From NCBI GenBank assembly GCA_022606135.1, contig JABYQN010000006.1, positions 1,922,001 through 1,986,000 of the forward strand: DNA of 64,000 nucleotides, written 5' to 3'. Every line of letters starts with the position of its first letter. Position 1 is the first letter of the stretch. The position numbers and the translations under genes were made by a program. The notes under the pieces were generated by a model that saw only the letters and a list, made by a program, of their open reading frames with translations, did no database searches and was not told the DNA's origin. Shown here piece by piece: positions 57,825 to 64,000 of the stretch. Source of the stretch: Fomes fomentarius (lineage: Eukaryota > Basidiomycota > Agaricomycetes > Polyporales > Polyporaceae).

Positions 57825-59330
57825 ATGTTCTCCACTCTTGAGCTCGACCTCAGACCTGGATCCGGTCTTGGGATGTTTGAGATAGGTGAGCTATGTGCCC
57901 ATGAGACCTCACCAATGGCTTATAACGAACCGATAGGCACATCGCTGTGGAGTGTACTTGACGTCCTTCGTGGAATGCAACACTTCTTCCCTCAGGTCGA
58001 CGTCAAGTACGACCCTGATTCGCCCACTACCCCAATCATTCTCCACCTTCGACCGCATCTCGACTTGCTCTTCTCAGGCTACCAGCAGCGCCTGCACACG
58101 ATCTCCGTGAAGAAGCTCCGGGATCAGCATCCACCCCTCACGCTCACGTATAAGAAAGCTTCGCTATCATCAAACGAGGAGGTGCTTCGGAGAGTTGGTG
58201 TGAGTCGGATGTTCGGTCCAACATACCCGGGGATGACCTGCGCTACCCTGGGGTCTCGTTCAGCTTCGAAGAGGACGGGAGGGAGACCTTGAAGAGTCCA
58301 GCACCACATGCGGATGATAGACAACAGGAGGTGAAGCGAATCATCATCACTCAGAAGAGCGTGGATGGAGGGCAGCGGGATGTGCTGGATGAAGTCACTG
58401 AGTGTCCTGTCATGGTGGGTGAGTTGTCCAGGGTGGTCGTCAAGGTAGCTCAGTTCCCCAATCTATCTGCCAGATGCCAGAGACGTAATGCAGCTTCATG
58501 TCAGGTCCATGTTGGCGTCATTCTATACTTCTACCCGACAGGATCGGCATCCATACGAGTCCTGTTAGGCTCCAGTACTGCACAAGACTTGACATCCGAC
58601 TTGGGTCCGCCTCTCAGAATCCACTACAAGGAAGATGACAGAATGACGATTCACTCTCGAAGTGGACCTGCGGAGGTCGACGCGAATGGAGACTGTAGGC
58701 CGTCGGCTGGTGAATATAAGCTAGCATATCTCCTGACCAGTGGTGTTCCAGACTTTTACAACTACCAGCAACACGGTATCGACTTCCTCATCTCAGGCTC
58801 CACGCATACTGTGAAGAAGATAGTTCTCCATTCCAATGTCGTACGTGTGAGATATTTCAGTGTCGGCTTGTTCCTAATTCCTCCCCAGCCTGGGACGCCG
58901 CTCTTCCAGCGGTACAAGCGTTGTCCTTGGGAGATTGAAGGACGTCCAGAGGACGATGAGGACGGTTTGTGTATGTAACCATTCATGTTCCGCTTGTCTC
59001 ATATCCTTCATAGAATTTCCCTCTCGGATACTGTTTCACGAACGGGTGTGTTCAAGGTTGGTCACTCTGTATATGTATGGATTCTGATGTCATCACAGGT
59101 CGAGGACATACAGCATTTCATCGCTCCTGGTGAGGCGCCACCCTCCATGATCTTGAACAGAACGGACGACGAGGATGGACTTCAGTTGCCGAGCTCAACG
59201 ACACGTAAGTCGCACTATTTTACCGCGGTGTTCTCCCCTCACAAGTTTCCGTTCAGGACTATTCGGGTACGACGGTATAATCTTGGAGGCTACAGAATCG
59301 GCGCAAGTTGTGGCGGTGATGCTCTTCTGA
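57825..59330 (+). CDS. PHAF1/UPF0183 (C16orf70) homologue, reading frame interrupted
   Basis: Proposed exons are 57825-57885, 57937-58444, 58481-58840, 58889-58964, 59014-59045, 59099-59204 and 59257-59330. Conserved family text is easy to follow: LELDLRPGSGLGMFEIG, LWSVLDVLRGMQHFFPQVDV, LRPHLDLLFSGYQQRLHTIS, EEVLRRVGVSRMFGPTYPG, then after a frame change DDLRYPGVSFSFEEDGRE, RIIITQKSVDGGQRDVLDEV, LGPPLRIHYKEDDRM, TPLFQRYKRCPWEIEGRPED and a normal end, YDGIILEATESAQVV. Animal PHAF1 binds the phagophore membrane in autophagy. The role in fungi is not settled. The frame is lost by one base in CCGGGG at 58228-58233. A second, local out-of-frame island (DVMQLHVRSMLASFY) lies at 58482-58526. The gene is either damaged or carries assembly errors. 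Confidence 0.8.
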
Positions 59331-59463
59331 GAGTGAGATTGTAAGTATCAAGGACGCTGATTCAAATAGGGTCGAGTTCGCAGCAATGTACAATATGCCA
59401 CATGTATCCATTGTACCATCAAGTTAACTCGCCACTATCGTTACACATCCCAGAGTATCATTG

Positions 59464-60476
59464 CTATGCTTTGAAGACCTCAGGCCAGATAATCCTCAGT
59501 TCATCGAGCTTAGCAACGGCCACAATACCGTCTAGGTCCGCCTCCTGAATGTCGCTACCGATATATTTCGGTTTTCCACCTTCCATGTGCACTAATCCTC
59601 GCTCGCAGAAGTGCACACAGTGTCCCCAGCCAAGTTTACGGGCAGCTCGGACGTTTGTAAGGCTATCGTCGACGAAGTAGCACTTAGATGGGTCAAGCAC
59701 CCTAGCGATCTTCATCGCCTGCGAAGACTGGATATTAGTAGCAATCTAGGATCGAGGTAGCGCTTACTCACGTTGTGGTAGAACTCTGGTTCAGGTTTGC
59801 AGTTGAATTCCGGATTCGAGTAGTCGCAGAATGCAATCCCCTCTACCAATTCATCCACACCGAGTATTCGAAGTACTCGCGAGGCGTGCTGTTCATGTGA
59901 GCAAATGTTGCAAGTCATTTTCGAGCAGTAGACCCTTACCGTGTGATAAGCATTTGTAAGACCCCATACTCGGACCTTGGATCGGTCTATGTCCTGGAGG
60001 AGTTTCCGAAGGACAGGGTCGGGCTTCAGCAACTCTTCAAGGGGAAGTGAACCATCGCATTTGCGATCGAAGTCCAGAGGATCTGTTTCGACAAGTGAGT
60101 TGCAAAGCTGGGAGCTACATGCATCAAACACACACTGACCAATCTTGTGATGCCGCACCAGCCCTCGTATGGCGAGACCGTATTGTGAATAGTATCTGTG
60201 ATGAAGCTTGGATGCCTCCTCGTCGGGTAGGCCCATTCCAACGAAGTATGCTAGGGTTCACTCAGCACAATTGATTCAGTTGTTGATACAAAGAATAGCA
60301 CACCATGTATGCGTTCTCCCATAGCATGTGAGATACCTGCGCTCGCAGAATATAGCGTGTTATCAATGTCGAGCCATACGATGCCTCGTTCATCCGCTGT
60401 TACGATCAGTATATGAGCTGCAGTGTCAACTTTACTTCTGACTGATGTACTCGCTTTCTTCCTGTGAAACACCCAT
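59464..60476 (-). CDS. HAD-family pyrimidine 5'-nucleotidase-like (Sdt1/Phm8 type)
   Basis: Six exons, 60476-60473, 60417-60304, 60250-60140, 60082-59940, 59888-59772 and 59718-59464, give 247 aa. The four HAD motifs are present: WLDIDNTLYS with both catalytic Asp, VWGLTNAYHT, the Lys in FNCKPEPEFY, and KCYFVDDSLTNVRAA. The cap region has HAMGERIHAYFVGMGLPDEEA. Yeast relatives Sdt1 and Phm8 dephosphorylate UMP/CMP or lysophosphatidate, and the nucleotidase role is the better guess. The first exon holds only ATG plus one base. This choice gives MAHILIVTADERGIVWLDID without a stop, whereas the alternative start at the same ATG read straight through stops after 14 codons. Confidence 0.88.
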
Positions 60477-60937
60477 GTCGTGCAATGGTAGGCGATCGAG
60501 CTCTTCGTAACGCTAGGAGACAGTGCAGCTGGTGCTGTATCTAAGACAACGTCACTCTACTGAGTCGCGTCACCGAATAGAAGCTCCGAGTCCCACTCGG
60601 AGCCTGGGAGGCTGAGATGAAGGATAGACGCCAGGAAAGTGAGGCGCTCAATTGCCATATCGAGCCGTATAACCGCTGGCCCGTAGTCTCGCATAATCGT
60701 CCCGACGGAATCAACAAGGCCGCAACACTTTAAGACCAACCTCGACGCCGTGAGTACGCTTTTACGCTGCATGACGCCTCACATGGACGACTTGGATGCG
60801 CTGGAATGCTTGATTGGAATGGTGTTGGTAGAATTGTGGTGGATGGGGCTGGATTGAAGGTCGCTCCAGTGGATGTACCAGGACAATCTGGTCGACGATT
60901 CGTCTCTCTTTCCCCAACTCACATTCACCCTCCACAG
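60477..60937. promoter_or_regulatory. Divergent region between Sdt1-like gene and RPL6
   Basis: About 460 bp. A minus-strand ATG frame of 71 codons at 60557-60772 is open but unrecognised and may be chance. The last 40 bp before the RPL6 ATG are pyrimidine-rich and end CCACAG directly at the ATG, so a leader intron ending at the start codon is possible. Confidence 0.4.
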
Positions 60938-61741
60938 ATGGCCCGCAGCAAGGAACTCGTCCCCCACATCGGCCGTCTCTCCCGCTCCTCTGTATTCGCC
61001 CGTCGCGGTCTCTTCAAGGGCCAGAAAAAAACCGAGAAGCCCGCAGCGGCTGAGGAACCCGCGACGAAGGAGGTCACCGTTGGCGGCGAGAAGAACGGCT
61101 CGACGCGTATTGTCCCCACCAAGAAGGCACCTCGATTCTACCCCGCCGAGGATGTCCGCCAACCCAAGAAGAGCCGCAAAAACCCCAAGCCTGCGAGGCT
61201 CCGCTCATCCATCACTCCCGGCACCGTTCTCATTCTCCTCGCGGGTCGCTTCCGGGGGAAGCGCGTAATTTTCTTGAAGCAGTTGGCGAGTGGGCTGCTG
61301 CTGGTTACCGGTCCCTTCAAGGTGAACGGTGTTCCCCTCAGGAGGGTGAACCAGGCATACGTCATCGCCACCTCTACGAAGGTCGACCTTGGCGACTTCA
61401 AGGTATGTTATGTCTTCATCTGACTGTCTCATCGAATGCCTTGGCTCTCCAGTTCTGTAACAGGATGTTGGCTAACATGAGCCGTGCAGGTTGATGAGAA
61501 AATCAACGACGCCTACTTTGCGAAGTCAGCGACCAAGGGTCCCCGCTCTGCAGAGGAGGAATTCTTCTCAGAGGGCAAGCCCAAGGAGAAGGAGGCGTTC
61601 CCCGAGTCGAAGGCAGCAGACCAGAAGGCTGTTGATGCCGCTGTCATTGCTGCCGTCAAGAAGACCGAGCACCTCCAGAAGTACATCAAGGCCACCTTCG
61701 GTCTTTCGAAGGGCCAGTTCCCTCACCAACTCGTCTTTTAA
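60938..61741 (+). CDS. RPL6: 60S ribosomal protein L6 (eL6)
   Basis: Two exons, 60938-61402 and 61490-61741, give 238 aa. The N-terminus ([20 protein letters not shown]) is basic. The conserved core has [59 protein letters not shown] and [12 protein letters not shown], and the end is the usual [18 protein letters not shown]. It is a structural protein of the large ribosomal subunit. Codon bias is strong. An in-frame upstream start region lacks conservation, so the ATG at 60938 is preferred. Confidence 0.97.
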
Positions 61742-62020
61742 GTGGTTGGAGGTTTGACGGAGAGGTTGAGGGTAGGCTGTTGGGACACCCGACAAGGGGA
61801 GTTCGGCGGTCACTGCAGCTATGACTATGATATGCCCTATAGCACACGCATGACATCTATACGCAACTTGATATGCTAGTCTTTGGGCGTTGTAAAACTT
61901 CGCGAGAATGTGTGAACTTTGAGCCGGAAGAGATGAGTTCCAGTTGTTGGTAGTTTGTCGCGAGAAGACGCCGTGTTCACGTTCACGGGCGCTCGTGCTT
62001 GCGGAAGTCGGACTCACAGG

Positions 62021-63178
62021 ATGCTTTCCACCAGGACTGGTCTGGCAACCATCCGTCCATCTCTCCGTTTGCCTCGTTTGCCTTGTTTGCCTCGTTTGCC
62101 TCGACGCCTTCCGCTACGTAGAACCTTCGTCTCCTCGACAATACATGGCCTATCAGAAGGTTTCCTTGACTTGGCTATCGCATTACCTCTACCTCCGGAA
62201 TGGCCCGCGTACTCTACTACTATAATTCTGGTCACCGTTGTAAGCCGCTTGGCGTTCACCGTCCCGTTCTCGGTCTGGGTACGTGTCAATGTGTAACCAG
62301 TAACGTCTAATCAGCTCAACGGAGCATTCATAGGCGAAGAACAGACAATGGCGAGCAGAGACTATCGTTGTTCCGCAGCTTAAGGGCGAAATGTCCGCTA
62401 TACACAAGCAAGTGCAGCAGGACATGAAGCAGGATGGCTTCCGCGGGGACAAGGAAGCAGTCATTGCGGAGATCAACAAAAGGGCTCGTCCCATAGTGCG
62501 TGTCCAAAGTGTGCTAGGTGACACCTAACTCACACTCCCTGTGGAATCGCACAGGCAACGGCGCGGCGAAAGGACCTGCTGGCACAACACCACTGTTCGC
62601 CCATCCCCACAATAGCCTTGCCCATCGTCTCGCAGATTCCACTGTTCGTCGGCACGAGCATGGTGCTCTCGCACGCGTCCAACGCACCAACCGTGCTCGA
62701 CTCCGAAGCGTTCTTCACGCTCACCTCGCTCGCGCATAGCGACGCGACTGTCACGCTGCCCATCATGCTCGGGATCATCACGCTCGCGAACGTCGAGAGC
62801 TCACGCTGGTTCGTCAGCCCCAAGGTTTTGGAGCGCGAGGCACAGGTCGCACAGTGGACGGCGGACCGACGGGCAAGGGGCGAGACGGTTCTCGAACCGC
62901 GCAGGATTTATCAGACGTCGATGCGCATCCTCTCCGTCGGAAGGATCCTTATCGCTGCAATGGTTCCGGGGGTGAGTCACTGCCCTTCTGTCTGTCCGTG
63001 CCCGCTGCGCGTGAGAACTGACGTTATGTCCCCCGTACCACAGAGCATACAGCTGTATTGGGTTACGTCGGCGATGTTTGGGCTTGTCCAAACGTGGGCT
63101 CTGGATTACTGGGATATGCGGCGCCGCAGACGAGTCACATCTACTGCGGGTTCTCTAAAAGATAGGCCATCGGCTTAA
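62021..63178 (+). CDS. COX18: Mitochondrial Oxa1/YidC-family insertase (Cox18)
   Basis: Four exons, 62021-62278, 62334-62495, 62555-62971 and 63044-63178, give about 323 aa. The first 45 residues are Arg/Leu/Pro-rich with no acid, a mitochondrial import sequence that contains four 9-bp repeats. The family core follows: FLDLAIALPLPPEWPAYST, VSRLAFTVPFSVWAKNRQWR, VVPQLKGEMSAIHKQVQQDM, LPIVSQIPLFVGTSMVL, WFVSPKVLEREAQ and PGSIQLYWVTSAMFGLVQTW. Cox18 exports the C-terminal tail of Cox2 across the inner membrane during cytochrome oxidase assembly. It is shorter than Oxa1 and lacks the long ribosome-binding tail, which supports Cox18. Confidence 0.9.
62066..62101 (+). repeat. Four tandem 9-bp units in the COX18 presequence
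   Basis: CGTTTGCCT occurs four times head to tail with one C-to-T change in the third copy, encoding RLP-RLP-CLP-RLP. The repeat is in frame and lies inside the mitochondrial targeting sequence. Confidence 0.9.
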
Positions 63179-63571
63179 CCGTTTGCAGGTGTATCAGGAT
63201 TTGGGTGGGGCTGTGGTTCAACGCGCGCGGACGCTGCTTCCGTGTCGGTGTTGTCGGTGTCAGAAGCTGTCAGGTGAGAGTCCTTCCCATCCGGTGCCAC
63301 CTTACGAGCTCGAATGATTATAAAGTGGTATGTGAGAGAGCCATTTTACGTTCCTACGGGGACATTGGTTGTCCTTGATTTGTCCTTGATCTAATATGAC
63401 GGGTTTCGTTCTCCCAAGCCAAGAAGTAGAAACTGAGACTGATCCCTGACTCTATTGTGCAGATTGTTTCTCCCATACCCCGTTGTTGGACAAGCACCCG
63501 TACAGCAGAGATACCAAGCACTGTAAAGTATACTAGATGACGCGATATAATAACACTCGTATTTTGCCCGC
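63179..63571. other. Convergent intergenic region
   Basis: About 390 bp between the COX18 stop and the end of the minus-strand DUF7704 gene. No coding frame or structured element is supported. Confidence 0.5.
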
Positions 63572-64000
63572 TCATGCCTTTAAGTTCCTGCACGCTTGCC
63601 CGTCCCGTCTATCGACGTATCGCCCAATGCCCAGATGCCAAGCGACCCTCGGGACTAGGAGGCTGAGGCCCGTCAGGAATGTAATCCAGAGGAGCCCGCT
63701 CCAGTCGCGGGCATGCCACCGACTCTCGCCGAGAGCCCACCATGTGATGCCGAGGTGCATAACGTCCGCGATGAGGAGTGGGGTGAGGAGTGCGCGGACG
63801 ATCTTCTCCTGCAGCACGGGGTGTGCGAAGAGGTATTTGCGGGCGGCGCCGAGGACGAAGAGGTTGATGAGGCCGAGAAGGCCCACTACATGAGCGAGCT
63901 GAAGCATGGTGACTTGGGTCGCGCGGGAAAGGGGCCCGGGGGTGCGCTGCCTGAGGGCCATGGGGCCTGAGCATCGTGGGCCTTGGGGAAGAGTTGATAG
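63572..64000 (-). CDS. DUF7704-like small membrane protein, N-terminus beyond window
   Basis: One minus-strand exon runs from the stop at 63572 to the right edge without an in-frame stop, so the gene starts outside the window. The visible part has membrane helices: TMLQLAHVVGLLGLINLFVL, RALLTPLLIADVMHLGITWWAL and WSGLLWITFLTGLSLLVPRV. The order, including AARKYLFAHPVLQEKIV and the WWALGE turn, resembles small fungal four-helix proteins of the DUF7704 type, whose function is unknown. The Met at 63961 is in frame, but relatives have about 50 more residues upstream, so I regard it as internal. Confidence 0.65.
   Translation of the reverse strand, partial: LSTLPQGPRCSGPMALRQRTPGPLSRATQVTMLQLAHVVGLLGLINLFVLGAARKYLFAHPVLQEKIVRALLTPLLIADVMHLGITWWALGESRWHARDWSGLLWITFLTGLSLLVPRVAWHLGIGRYVDRRDGQACRNLKA

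Noticed and set aside
60557..60772. 71-codon minus-strand ATG frame between the Sdt1-like gene and RPL6
   Set aside because: Helix-rich and complete, and briefly reminiscent of small DASH subunits, but no motif matches and it lies in a divergent promoter. Not enough for a gene call.
1..64000. tRNA genes, transposons, CRISPR arrays or virus-derived genes
   Set aside because: I looked for tRNA B-box sequences, terminal repeats, transposase or reverse-transcriptase motifs and regular repeat arrays on both strands and found none that could be supported by eye.

Overview
This window is nuclear DNA of a filamentous basidiomycete, most probably an agaricomycete and possibly a polypore. The evidence is dense genes, nearly all split by 46-90 nt GT-AG introns, no operons, and proteins that read as standard fungal housekeeping families once spliced. 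I rebuilt exon structures by hand from reading frame, splice sites and family conservation. There is no transcript evidence, so individual splice sites can be wrong even where gene identity is secure.

Layout, left to right. 1-725: a WTAP/Mum2-like gene running off the left edge (-). 726-2755: gene-poor. 2756-5810: secreted glutaminase A-like enzyme (+). 6474-8739: class I photolyase (+). 8892-9850: TXNDC9/Plp1 (-), divergent from DOM34/pelota (10083-11785, +). 11893-12842: URA3 (-), divergent from the tRNA pseudouridine synthase PUS7 (12985-16134, +). 16674-18548: MFS transporter (+). 18988-20381: acidic orphan protein (+). 20440-22986: mitochondrial EF-G2/MEF2 (-), divergent from the prenylcysteine methyltransferase STE14 (23252-24280, +). 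24466-25194: RPL9 (-). 25773-28289: PCF11 (+). 28798-30206: SWT1-like PIN nuclease (+). 30724-32326: GT32 glycosyltransferase (+). 33697-35301: polyol dehydrogenase (-). 36142-38721: MET6 (+). 39389-41085: a frame-broken subtilase (-). 41601-42183: small GPI-type surface protein (+). 42703-44845: DUF2985 membrane protein (-). 45471-54811: a giant FMP27/BLTP2-type bridge-like lipid transfer protein (-). 55359-57699: DNA polymerase epsilon subunit B (-). 57825-59330: PHAF1/UPF0183 homologue with frame damage (+). 59464-60476: Sdt1-like HAD phosphatase (-). 60938-61741: RPL6 (+). 62021-63178: COX18 (+). 63572 to the right edge: DUF7704 membrane protein (-).

The genes do not form a pathway cluster. 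They cover translation and its quality control (RPL6, RPL9, DOM34, MEF2, PUS7), RNA processing (PCF11, SWT1, WTAP-like), replication and repair (DPB2, photolyase), lipid or membrane biology (BLTP2, GT32, STE14, COX18) and metabolism (URA3, MET6, polyol dehydrogenase, glutaminase). Several pairs share short divergent promoters of 125-265 bp.

I found no mobile element, CRISPR array, tRNA, rRNA or virus-derived segment, and no convincing novel multi-gene system. The most notable observations are three places where conserved coding sequence loses frame, three probable GC-AG introns, very small coding exons, RGG-rich inserts in PUS7, and the acidic orphan gene.
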